A stretch of 64,000 bases of DNA from Luteirhabdus salina. Its GTDB lineage: Bacteria; Bacteroidota; Bacteroidia; Flavobacteriales; Flavobacteriaceae. This document shows positions 1 to 8,036 of the stretch, in pieces. The first letter of the stretch is position 1. Each line of letters opens with the position of its first letter. The stretch is taken from positions 1,183,064-1,247,063 of the forward strand of contig JALAHT010000001.1 of assembly GCA_025384855.1 (NCBI GenBank), read 5' to 3'. A program made the translations under genes and the position numbers. A model generated the notes under the pieces. The model was not told where the DNA came from. It did no database searches and was given only the letters and a program-made list of their open reading frames with translations.

Positions 1-489
1 AAAATAGGTGTCGGCTGCCGAGGCCCAAATATCGGATGATCGAAAATGGGAAAGATTCTGTTCCGGATAACCTACGCCGTGCACCACCTTCATCTTTCCA
101 TCTCCCCACATGGTTTCCATAGCGGTCAAATAATCAGGAATCCCGAAATCAGCATCTAGATTAATCAAGTCATTTTCCTGATGGCGAATGGTGGGCCGTA
201 AGTTAGCGTAGGTAGCATAATCGTAGATAGGAACTATGGTATTTAGCCCATCATTTCCACCTTTTAGACGAATAATGACCAAAATTCGGTCGTTTTCGCT
301 TTGCGAGAGCGCCACCGAAAGCGGTGAAGGTCTATTTGCCGTGATATTGCTTCCTGCCAACATCATACTTCCGGTTCCTGCAAGACCCAAGGCTTGAAGG
401 AAAGATCGTCGGTTCCAGAGCGTATGTTCACGATCATGGTGTTTTTCGTGTTTTGCTTTGTTGGGTGAAAAATGATGGTCGTTACACAT
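1..489 (-). CDS. DUF1501 family exported protein, N-terminal 163 codons (cut by window edge)
   Basis: The reading frame starts at 489 (MCNDHHFSP) and stays open to the first base of the window, so the C-terminus is missing. A His-rich start is followed by a twin-arginine signal, RRSFLQALGLAGTGS, which predicts Tat export of a folded protein. The following ILVIIRLKGGNDGLNTIVP stretch is typical of DUF1501 proteins, an alkaline-phosphatase-superfamily-like group of unknown reaction. The start codon is six bases after the stop of the DUF1800 gene, so the two are co-transcribed and probably translationally coupled. DUF1800-DUF1501 pairs are common in Bacteroidota and Proteobacteria; no substrate is established. 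Confidence 0.88.
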   Translation of the reverse strand, partial: MCNDHHFSPNKAKHEKHHDREHTLWNRRSFLQALGLAGTGSMMLAGSNITANRPSPLSVALSQSENDRILVIIRLKGGNDGLNTIVPIYDYATYANLRPTIRHQENDLINLDADFGIPDYLTAMETMWGDGKMKVVHGVGYPEQNLSHFRSSDIWASAADTYF

Positions 490-495
490 AGCACT

Positions 496-1971
496 TTATT
501 TAAGTTGAAATTCGGGCATTCTAGCAATATGATTCAGCAACAGCAATACCTGATATGGGGCGGAATCCCAATTCAGGTTCCAGAGTCCTTCGTCATAATA
601 ATTTTGAGGCACTTCCCATTTAAAAATATCGATAGCGGTATCATAATCGGTAACGGTCCATAAGCCTTTACTCGTTAAATAATCAATTATGACTTGAGTG
701 ATGTAGGCCGGATCGTTGCTATTGTTGGTAAGGTCGATAGCAAAATCGCGGAAATTGTTTTCATATCCTTGGTCGAAGAGGTAAAAGTGATAGATTTCCA
801 TCAATTGCCATCGTCCCGTAAGGGTTGAAGTATTAATCCATGTTTCATCGCGCTGCCAACCTGAAACATCAGGCGGATCAAAAATTTCCTGTCCCATCAA
901 TCCAGCATAATATAATACCGATTCCATGACCGTATTATCGTAAAAGAAACCAGTCTCATTGATATAGTTGAAGATGACATCAAATGGACTTTTCACGATG
1001 ACACCTAAGGCTTTTTCGTCGAAAAAATGTTCGCTTTTGAACAATTGCTTTAGCATGGGAACCATTTCAAAATCGTTGGCAAGCAGTGTATCTGCCAAAG
1101 GTTGAATGATGTTCTGCTCGATGTCGGAATCCACAGAGGGACTCACAAAGAAGCGATATAATTTTTCACATATAAAATAGGCAGCTTGGTTTCCGCGTTC
1201 CTGAAACAAAATATCGATGACGTCATTATAATTCCAATTTCCAGTTTGCCCAAAGATTGTCTTATCGCCATCATCGAAAGTAGAAGCATCAAAAGTAATA
1301 GGTGCACCTGGCTCTGCCCAATGATTATAACCAGTAAGCGCTCTGGCGGTTTCCGTAATGTCGGTTTCGGTGTAGCCGTTCCCTTCACCTAAGGTAAAAA
1401 GCTCAAACAGCTCGCGAGCATAATTCTCGTTGGGGTTGAAATTGGTATTTTCAAACCCATTCAAATACAGAAGCATAGCAGGCGTTAGGCCGATTTCCCG
1501 AACGAATTCTCTAAAATTCCCTACTGAAAATTCCTGAAGCTTGCTGTAATACTGAAAAAGATACGGCGCATAAAAGTAAGTTTCCAATTCGGTTACAAAA
1601 TGGTTCGACCAAAAACTGGCAAGTCGGCCCCTTATATTTTGGGTAAGGGTTTCATTTCCTGCAAGAATGCGAAAATCAAAAACAAACTGGTTGTTCTCTG
1701 TTTCAAAATCGTTGAAGTCGCTTACCGCCCAATATCCCCAACTCGGTGTAGGCGTAGTAGGCAGGGTGGCAGCGGTATCGACCAATTGATCGATGAAATC
1801 GGAAGGCGATAAGGCCAAAGCGGCGTCTACATCGACTTGCGATGCTCCAAACCCCAATCTTCTATGGGTGTGTTCCACTTTTTGGGTGCTCCAGGGATTG
1901 TCGGCATCAGGAACATAAGGAGCTAAGGTTGAGGTGTTACAGGAAAGGTTTGTACTAGTTTCCATAGGCAT
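496..1971 (-). CDS. DUF1800 domain-containing protein
   Basis: A protein of 491 residues with the DUF1800 hallmark HRRLGFGAS near residue 37, then NYARELFELFTLGEG and the C-terminal DVSGWQRDETWI region. Function is unknown; the family nearly always accompanies DUF1501. The start could also be the third codon (1965). An in-frame stop lies at 1984-1986, just upstream, so there is no room for a longer N-terminus, and the visible N-terminus is hydrophilic with no signal peptide or lipobox. The downstream partner does carry a Tat signal, so the two might be exported together (inference). Confidence 0.88.
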   Translation of the reverse strand: MPMETSTNLSCNTSTLAPYVPDADNPWSTQKVEHTHRRLGFGASQVDVDAALALSPSDFIDQLVDTAATLPTTPTPSWGYWAVSDFNDFETENNQFVFDFRILAGNETLTQNIRGRLASFWSNHFVTELETYFYAPYLFQYYSKLQEFSVGNFREFVREIGLTPAMLLYLNGFENTNFNPNENYARELFELFTLGEGNGYTETDITETARALTGYNHWAEPGAPITFDASTFDDGDKTIFGQTGNWNYNDVIDILFQERGNQAAYFICEKLYRFFVSPSVDSDIEQNIIQPLADTLLANDFEMVPMLKQLFKSEHFFDEKALGVIVKSPFDVIFNYINETGFFYDNTVMESVLYYAGLMGQEIFDPPDVSGWQRDETWINTSTLTGRWQLMEIYHFYLFDQGYENNFRDFAIDLTNNSNDPAYITQVIIDYLTSKGLWTVTDYDTAIDIFKWEVPQNYYDEGLWNLNWDSAPYQVLLLLNHIARMPEFQLK

Positions 1972-2063
1972 GGTTTTCAGCGGCTAATGACTAAAAATAC
2001 TGAATTTAAAATAGTTAGCTTAACTATTGGATACGATTATAACGCCAAGGTTTAATTATTTAT

Positions 2064-2079
2064 TTTTAGACGTCTAAAA
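2064..2079. promoter_or_regulatory. 16-bp perfect palindrome in front of ldcA, candidate operator
   Basis: TTTTAGACGTCTAAAA is a perfect palindrome ending 7 bases before the ldcA start codon and overlapping a near-consensus -7 box (TATTTTTA, 2061-2068). A second inverted repeat, AATAGTTA/TAACTATT with a 3-base loop, lies at 2010-2028. Both are between the divergent DUF1800 and ldcA genes. A dimeric repressor bound here would block the ldcA promoter; the regulator is unknown. Confidence 0.45.
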
Positions 2080-2086
2080 CAACTGT

Positions 2087-2986
2087 ATGGTTACACCTCC
2101 CAACTTACAAACCGGCGATACCGTGGCAATCGTTGCTACGGCTCGTTCGGTCCAGGAAAATGAACTTTCTAATGCGAAACAGTTTTTGGAAAAGATTGGA
2201 CTTAAGGTTTTAGTCGGCTCCTCCATCGGACCTGTAGACAATCAATTTGCAGGGAGTGATGAAATTCGATCTAAAGATTTTCAAAAAATGTTAGATCATC
2301 CTGAAGTTAAAGCGATTTGGTGTGCTAAAGGTGGTTATGGAACCGTTCGCATTTTGGATAGCTTGGATTTTTCAACCTTTCTAAATAATCCAAAATGGAT
2401 TATTGGCTATAGCGACATTACGGCTTTACATAACCATGTTCAAGGTTTGGGCGTAGAATCGTTGCACGCACAAATTGCATTAGGGTTGGAGAATAAAACG
2501 AAAGAAACCCTAGCTAGTATAAAAAAGGTGCTTTTCGATGAGCCATATTCTATTTCCTATGCCGTTGAAGAAGAAAACGATAATCGAATAGGGGAAGCTG
2601 AAGGAGAACTTATTGGCGGAAATTTGTCGGTACTTTATTCGCTTATCGGCAGTTCATCATTTCCCAAAACCGATGGAAAGATTCTTTTTATTGAAGATTT
2701 AGATGAATACTTATACCATATCGATCGAATGATGCAAAACCTAAAGCGAAACGGCATGCTAAAAAATTTGAAGGGATTGATTGTGGGCGGTATGAACGAT
2801 ATGAACGACAATACCATTCCCTTCGGAAAAACGGCTGAAGAAATTATCAGGGAAGCGGTCTCGGCATACGATTACCCCGTCTGTTTCAATTTTCCCGCGG
2901 GCCATATTGAAGACAATCGCGCCCTAATCTTGGGAAGAAATGTTACCTTAGCAATAACCGAAAAATCGATGATCCTTACCTTTTAG
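2087..2986 (+). CDS. ldcA: LD-carboxypeptidase (muramoyltetrapeptide carboxypeptidase, peptidase family S66)
   Basis: A 299-residue protein of the size and order of family S66. The nucleophile motif GYSDITALHN places the catalytic Ser at residue 109. EGELIGGNLSVL supplies the Glu region and FPAGHIEDN the C-terminal His, giving the Ser-Glu-His triad of LdcA. Known members remove the terminal D-alanine from murein tetrapeptides during peptidoglycan recycling, in the cytoplasm; no signal peptide is visible here, which fits. yraN follows after 24 bases, probably in the same transcript. Expression may be controlled by the palindrome at 2064-2079. Confidence 0.9.
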   Translation: MVTPPNLQTGDTVAIVATARSVQENELSNAKQFLEKIGLKVLVGSSIGPVDNQFAGSDEIRSKDFQKMLDHPEVKAIWCAKGGYGTVRILDSLDFSTFLNNPKWIIGYSDITALHNHVQGLGVESLHAQIALGLENKTKETLASIKKVLFDEPYSISYAVEEENDNRIGEAEGELIGGNLSVLYSLIGSSSFPKTDGKILFIEDLDEYLYHIDRMMQNLKRNGMLKNLKGLIVGGMNDMNDNTIPFGKTAEEIIREAVSAYDYPVCFNFPAGHIEDNRALILGRNVTLAITEKSMILTF

Positions 2987-3010
2987 ATTCCCCAGCACAT
3001 TTTTTCTGAA

Positions 3011-3373
3011 ATGGCATCTCATAACGAATTGGGAGCGCTGGGGGAACAATTAGCCGTGCAATTTTTGCTTCGAGAAGGCTATGAAATCCTGGCACGTAAC
3101 TATCGGTTTCAAAAAGCGGAAATCGATATTATCGCACAACGTGAAGCTGATGTTGTGGTGATGGTTGAAGTGAAAACGAGAAATAGTTCCTATTTTGGCG
3201 ATCCCCAAAGTTTTGTCACCCCGGCAAAAATCAAGCTTTTGGTGAAGGCGGCCAACGAATACATTATCGCAAACGATTTAGACGTGGAAGTCCGTTTTGA
3301 TATTATTGCGGTATTAAAAAACGAGGAAACTGAGCAAATCGAGCATTTTCCAAATGCTTTTTATCACTTCTGA
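3011..3373 (+). CDS. yraN: YraN family (UPF0102) putative endonuclease
   Basis: A 120-residue protein with the conserved GALGEQLAVQFL start, then AEIDIIAQ and VEVKTR, the D...ExK metal-binding pattern of a restriction-endonuclease-like fold. The middle FGDPQSFVTPAKIKLL is also conserved in the family. The cellular role is not established; Holliday-junction-resolvase similarity has been noted for the fold. Its 3' end overlaps the convergent mfd stop by 10 bases. Confidence 0.9.
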   Translation: MASHNELGALGEQLAVQFLLREGYEILARNYRFQKAEIDIIAQREADVVVMVEVKTRNSSYFGDPQSFVTPAKIKLLVKAANEYIIANDLDVEVRFDIIAVLKNEETEQIEHFPNAFYHF

Positions 3374-6300
3374 AAAGGCTCCAACGCCTTTAACGCTTTA
3401 TCGACATTGGTAATCCCATCAAAGGTGAGGAGCAGTCGAAGTCCGTTTCGGGTTTTCTTTTCCTTCATGGTGACTTTGTTTGGGTGACTTTGAACATACT
3501 GTAGTACTTGGGTGAAGGCAGGACTTTGATAGAAACCACTTTCCTGATCGCTGATGAAGTATCCGACCAGCTTTTTCTTTTTCATCACCACTCGTTCCAA
3601 GCCCATATCGATGGCAATCCACTTGATACGGACGCTGTTCAACAAATCCTCCGCTTCAGCAGGCAACTCGCCAAAACGATCGATAAGTTCTTTTTCAAAG
3701 GCTTGCAGTTCCGCTTCAGTCTTTAAGCCATTCAATTTTTGGTAGAGGTTCAAGCGTTCGGTGATGTTGTTCACGTAATCGTCTGGGAACAATAACTCAA
3801 AATCGGTGTCAATGACCGTTTCCCGTAAATACGTTTTCTTCTCATGTTCGGTACCAGCGTACAGATCCTTGAATTCCTTTTCCTTCAACTCGTCGATGGC
3901 CTCCGTCAAAATCTTCTGGTAGGTCTCAAAACCGATTTCATTGATAAAGCCACTTTGTTCACCACCCAGCAAATCACCTGCACCTCGAATCTCTAAATCT
4001 TTCATGGCAATGTTGAGGCCGCTACCCAATTCGGTGAATTGTTCCAAAGCGGTAATCCGTTTCCGTGCTTCTTCAGTCATAGCCGAATAGGGAGGCGTAA
4101 TAAAATAGCAGAACGCTTTTTTGTTACTTCGTCCCACACGTCCACGCATCTGGTGCAAATCACTCAACCCAAAATTATTAGCATTGTTGATAAAAATCGT
4201 GTTGGCATTCGGAACATCCAGCCCACTTTCAATAATGGTGGTCGATACCAAGACATCGAACTCGTTATTCATGAATCCGAGCATCAATTGCTCCAGTTTT
4301 TTTCCTTCCATCTGCCCGTGACCAATACCAATTTTAGCATCTGGTAATAAACGTTGCAGCATGCCCGCCACTTCCTTGATGTTTTCTATACGATTATGGA
4401 CAAAGAATACCTGCCCACCTCGAGAAATCTCATAGCGAATCGCATCGCGCATGGTTTCCTCCGAAAAACGAATCACGTGTGTTTCTACCGGATATCGGTT
4501 TGGTGGTGGCGTGGTAATAACGCTTAAATCGCGCGCGGCCATCAAACTGAATTGTAAGGTTCGCGGAATAGGCGTTGCCGTAAGCGTTAGGGTATCCACG
4601 TTTTCCTTGATAGTCTTCAACTTATCTTTTACTGCAACACCGAATTTTTGTTCTTCATCGATAATTAATAGCCCTAAATCCTTAAACGAAACCGATTTAT
4701 TGGTCAGTTGATGGGTTCCGATAACGATATCCAAGGTTCCTTCCTTCAATCCTTCCAATACTTCCCGACGTTGCTTTGCCGAACGGAAGCGATTAAGGTA
4801 GTCGACTTTCACGGGCATTTCGGCCAAACGTTCACTAAAGGTTTTATAGTGTTGAAAGGCCAAAATGGTCGTAGGAACCAAAACTGCTACTTGTTTTCCG
4901 TTATCGACCGCCTTGAACGCTGCACGGACAGCTACCTCAGTTTTTCCGAAGCCTACATCGCCACAAACCAGTCGGTCCATCGGCTGCTGACTTTCCATAT
5001 CTCGTTTTACATCTTCGGTGGCCGAACTTTGGTCGGGCGTATCTTCGAACATAAAGCTCGATTCCAATTCATGTTGCAAATAACTATCGGGATCGTAGGC
5101 GAAACCTTTTTTTAAGCGACGTTTTGCGTAGAGTTCTATAAGGTTGAAGGCAATCTCCTTGACGCGCTTTTTCGTCTTTTGCTTCAGTTTTTTCCAAGCG
5201 GCGCTACCGAGTTTGTAGATTTTCGGTTCTTTCCCTTCCTTACCGTTGTATTTGGTGATTTTGTGAAGCGAATGGATGCTGAGGTACAGAATATCGCGTT
5301 CGCCATAGATTAATTTAATTGCTTCCTGTTGCTTGCCTTCAACGTCTATTTTTTGAAGTCCGCCAAACTTTCCAATCCCATGATCGATATGGGTTACGTA
5401 ATCGCCAACCTCTAGATTTGTAAGTTCTTTTAGCGTAATAGCCTGCTTCTTTGCGTAGCCATTTTTCAGTTGAAATTTATGGTAGCGCTCAAAGATTTGG
5501 TGATCGGTATAGCAAACAATTTTCTGGTCATCATCGATAAATCCTCGATACAACGGAAAAACAATGGTCTCAAACTGTGAAACATGCTGTTCGGCATCTT
5601 CAAAAATATCATGAAATCGTTTCGCCTGTTGTTCGCTACTACAGAAAATATAATTGCGGTAGCCGTCTTCAGCATTTTCATTCAGGTTATCGATCAGCAA
5701 GTTAAACTGCTTATTGAAAGAAGGCTGCGGTTTGGTGTTGAAGGACACCCCCCTCGATCCCCCCTCAAGGGGGGAAGCTCCAGCATAGGAAAATTGGACT
5801 AGGGTAAACTCACCCAATTGTTCCTTCAACTCTTCTGAAGTACAGAATAACTCGACTGGTGTTGCTCGCTTCACTTCTCCGGATGCTTGGTTGAAGGCTT
5901 CCGTCGCTTTTTTGAAAAGCTTGTCGATACTACTGCTGAGCAATTCTTCATTCTTTAGGAATACCACTGTCTTTTGGGCGATATACTTCAAAAAGCTCAT
6001 GCGCGTTTCCACCGACGACGCGGCATCCACATTTGGCATGATGGAAATTTTCTTCAACTGCTGGTCCGATAGCTGTGTTTCCACATCAAAGGTTCGGATA
6101 CTGTCCACTTCATCGCCGAAAAACTCGATTCGATACGGTTCGTCGTGACTAAAACTAAACACATCCAGAATACCGCCACGAACCGAAAACTCCCCTGGTT
6201 CGGTTACAAAATCGGTTCGCTTAAATTTGTATTCGAATAAGACTTCATTTACAAAATCGATGGTCACTTCCTCCCCAACCTTCAACTTTAGCGTATTCTT

Positions 6301-6726
6301 TTCTAACTCTTTTCGGGTAACTACCTTTTCGAACAGCGCTTCAGGATAGGTAACGATACAAGCAGGCTTACGACGTGAATTGATACGGTTCAACACTTCA
6401 CTTCGCAACAACACATTTGCATTGTCGGTCTCTTCAATTTGATACGGTCTTCGGTAACTTCCGGGGTAGAACAGCACGTTGTCTTCACCCAACAAATTTT
6501 CAAGATCGTTAAGGTGGTAGGCAGCTTCTTCCTTATCGTTCAAAATAAAGAGAAAGGGAAGTTCAGAATTTTTGAAAATCTCCGCCAACACCAGTGAAAC
6601 CGACGATCCAACCAATCCTGAAAGATGGATGGTAGGCGCATTTCCTTCATTTTCGACAATAGTGTTCTGCAGTTCCGCTGTTGGGGCGGACTGTGAGAAG
6701 AGTGAAGACACAAATGTTTTGCTCAT
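3364..6726 (-). CDS. mfd: Transcription-repair coupling factor Mfd
   Basis: Mfd displaces RNA polymerase stalled at DNA damage and recruits UvrA. Domains in order: an N-terminal UvrB-like module; the RNA-polymerase-interacting CarD-like domain (EVGDYVTHIDHGIGKFGGL); the translocase with Walker A GDVGFGKTEVA, the DEEQ box (IIDEEQKFGV), the TATPIPRTL motif and motif VI MRGRVGRSNKKAF; and a C-terminal TRCF domain. The start at 6726 (MSKTFVSS) is preferred over 6735, because the longer start falls inside a -7 box at 6733-6740. About residues 316-327 (GASPLEGGSRGV) are encoded by a short palindromic repeat inserted in frame, in the linker before the CarD-like domain. Confidence 0.97.
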   Translation of the reverse strand: MSKTFVSSLFSQSAPTAELQNTIVENEGNAPTIHLSGLVGSSVSLVLAEIFKNSELPFLFILNDKEEAAYHLNDLENLLGEDNVLFYPGSYRRPYQIEETDNANVLLRSEVLNRINSRRKPACIVTYPEALFEKVVTRKELEKNTLKLKVGEEVTIDFVNEVLFEYKFKRTDFVTEPGEFSVRGGILDVFSFSHDEPYRIEFFGDEVDSIRTFDVETQLSDQQLKKISIMPNVDAASSVETRMSFLKYIAQKTVVFLKNEELLSSSIDKLFKKATEAFNQASGEVKRATPVELFCTSEELKEQLGEFTLVQFSYAGASPLEGGSRGVSFNTKPQPSFNKQFNLLIDNLNENAEDGYRNYIFCSSEQQAKRFHDIFEDAEQHVSQFETIVFPLYRGFIDDDQKIVCYTDHQIFERYHKFQLKNGYAKKQAITLKELTNLEVGDYVTHIDHGIGKFGGLQKIDVEGKQQEAIKLIYGERDILYLSIHSLHKITKYNGKEGKEPKIYKLGSAAWKKLKQKTKKRVKEIAFNLIELYAKRRLKKGFAYDPDSYLQHELESSFMFEDTPDQSSATEDVKRDMESQQPMDRLVCGDVGFGKTEVAVRAAFKAVDNGKQVAVLVPTTILAFQHYKTFSERLAEMPVKVDYLNRFRSAKQRREVLEGLKEGTLDIVIGTHQLTNKSVSFKDLGLLIIDEEQKFGVAVKDKLKTIKENVDTLTLTATPIPRTLQFSLMAARDLSVITTPPPNRYPVETHVIRFSEETMRDAIRYEISRGGQVFFVHNRIENIKEVAGMLQRLLPDAKIGIGHGQMEGKKLEQLMLGFMNNEFDVLVSTTIIESGLDVPNANTIFINNANNFGLSDLHQMRGRVGRSNKKAFCYFITPPYSAMTEEARKRITALEQFTELGSGLNIAMKDLEIRGAGDLLGGEQSGFINEIGFETYQKILTEAIDELKEKEFKDLYAGTEHEKKTYLRETVIDTDFELLFPDDYVNNITERLNLYQKLNGLKTEAELQAFEKELIDRFGELPAEAEDLLNSVRIKWIAIDMGLERVVMKKKKLVGYFISDQESGFYQSPAFTQVLQYVQSHPNKVTMKEKKTRNGLRLLLTFDGITNVDKALKALEPFQK
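5744..5782. repeat. Interspersed C/G-rich palindrome inside the mfd coding sequence
   Basis: On the plus strand CCCCTCGAT is followed by a 6-bp stem, CCCCCC (759-764 of the 5-kb block) and GGGGGG, around the loop TCAA. The reverse complement of the copy at 54141-54175 has the same layout: CCCCTCTAAAT, stem CTCCCC/GGGGAG, identical loop TCAA. The stem bases differ but pair in both copies. Inside mfd the element keeps the frame open and adds about 12 Gly/Ser/Pro-rich residues. Confidence 0.75.
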
Positions 6727-6732
6727 CGGCGG

Positions 6733-6740
6733 CAAAGATA
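6733..6740 (-). promoter_or_regulatory. -7 promoter box of mfd
   Basis: TATCTTTG on the minus strand matches the Bacteroidota -7 consensus TAnnTTTG. It ends 6 bases before the ATG at 6726, so the predicted mRNA is leaderless or nearly so. This decides the start codon of mfd. Confidence 0.65.
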
Positions 6741-6839
6741 AAATCTTCCGAACGTAGTAAAACGCCTTTTTTAAACTTTATCATTTTAATAACAGACTAT
6801 CGAAGGCGCCTTGGTTACATTTATGTGAAAACAGTAAGA

Positions 6840-7274
6840 ATGCAGCAGTTGACGAATGATGAACTCGCGTTTTTTATTGCGAGAATTACGATTGGAATTA
6901 ATTTTTTTATTCATGGTGCCGTACGATTACCCAAATTATCTCAGTTTGCCGAAGGCGTGGCCGGTTCTTTTGAAGGATCCTTGTTACCGACGGTCATTGC
7001 GTTGGGATTTGCCTATTTGATTCCCTTCGTTGAAGTGATTTTGGGCTTTTTACTGTTTTTGGGACTGAAAACAAGGAAAGTAGCAGCAGGATTGGGCATT
7101 TTTATCGCTTTTCTCATTTTGGGATCTGGTATTCGTGAAGATTGGGGCGCTGTTGGAACCCAGATGGTGTATGCTATTTTCATATTTCTACTGATCAAGA
7201 ATTTACACTCGAATGCGATTGCACTCGATATCAATAAAAAGAATACGACAAATGAATTTACAACTGAAGGATAA
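6840..7274 (+). CDS. DoxX family membrane protein
   Basis: A 144-residue membrane protein with about four hydrophobic segments. The first segment, ARITIGINFFIHGAVRLPKL, and the next, LIPFVEVILGFLLFLGL, are DoxX-like. DoxX family proteins are small quinone-linked or redox-associated membrane proteins whose exact reaction varies. The start at 6840 (MQQLTNDE) is chosen because the family similarity begins there; the frame is open further upstream but reads into the mfd promoter. Its 3' end overlaps the next gene by 23 bases, so DoxX, SDR and the flavoprotein form one operon, suggesting a joint redox role. Confidence 0.82.
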   Translation: MQQLTNDELAFFIARITIGINFFIHGAVRLPKLSQFAEGVAGSFEGSLLPTVIALGFAYLIPFVEVILGFLLFLGLKTRKVAAGLGIFIAFLILGSGIREDWGAVGTQMVYAIFIFLLIKNLHSNAIALDINKKNTTNEFTTEG

Positions 7275-8034
7275 AAGAGCCTTTATCTCTGGATCGACCA
7301 AAGGTATTGGTTTTGCTACGGCAAAGCTTTTAGGTGAAGAAGGTGCCACCGTAATAATTAATGGTAGAAGTGACGATTCGGTAAATAAAGCACTTTCAAA
7401 GTTGAAAGAAGAAGTTCCCAATGGTGATTTTTCGGGAATACAATGCGATTTTGCCAATATTTCTGAAATCGATTCGCTGATTGAAGAATTAGGAAGCATC
7501 GATATCCTTATCAATAACGTAGGCATTTTTGAAAACAAGGGTTTTTTCGATATTCCAGATGATGAATGGAGGGAATTATATGAAGTAAACGTCTTAAGTG
7601 GCGTTCGACTCACGCGAGCCTTACTGCCAAAAATGATGAAGCAGCATTGGGGTCGGGTGTTATTTATTTCATCAGAAAGTGCCCTCAACATTCCCACGGA
7701 AATGATTCATTATGGGATGACAAAAACGGCACAGTTAGCTGTCGCCAGAGGTGTTGCAGAACTGACCGAAGGTACAGAGGTTCGTGTCAATTCAATTTTA
7801 CCGGGACCTACGCTTTCTAACGGGGTGAAGGATATGATGGATATTGAAAGTGAAGAAGACAAGGAAAAGGCGGAAGAGGAATTCTTTTCAGAGGGAAGGC
7901 CGACATCGATTATTCAACGGTTTACCACACCTGAAGAAGTAGCCAATACCATCGTATATTTTGCCAGTCCGTTGTCTTCCGCTACAAACGGAGCAAGTAT
8001 TAGAGCGGAAGGTGGTATCGTCAAAACAATATAA
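7252..8034 (+). CDS. Short-chain dehydrogenase/reductase (SDR)
   Basis: A classical SDR of 260 residues with the NAD(P)-binding motif SGSTKGIGFATA, the structural NNVG motif, the catalytic Ser in FISSES and the YxxxK pair in HYGMTKTA. The substrate cannot be told. The start at 7252 (MNLQLKDKRAF) is typical for the family and lies inside the DoxX gene. The next gene begins 2 bases after its stop. Confidence 0.9.
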   Translation: MNLQLKDKRAFISGSTKGIGFATAKLLGEEGATVIINGRSDDSVNKALSKLKEEVPNGDFSGIQCDFANISEIDSLIEELGSIDILINNVGIFENKGFFDIPDDEWRELYEVNVLSGVRLTRALLPKMMKQHWGRVLFISSESALNIPTEMIHYGMTKTAQLAVARGVAELTEGTEVRVNSILPGPTLSNGVKDMMDIESEEDKEKAEEEFFSEGRPTSIIQRFTTPEEVANTIVYFASPLSSATNGASIRAEGGIVKTI

Positions 8035-8036
8035 AT

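Noticed and set aside
3500-5800. Several long open frames antisense to mfd
   Set aside because: They lie opposite a highly conserved gene, have no recognisable domains and no promoter; they reflect codon bias of mfd.
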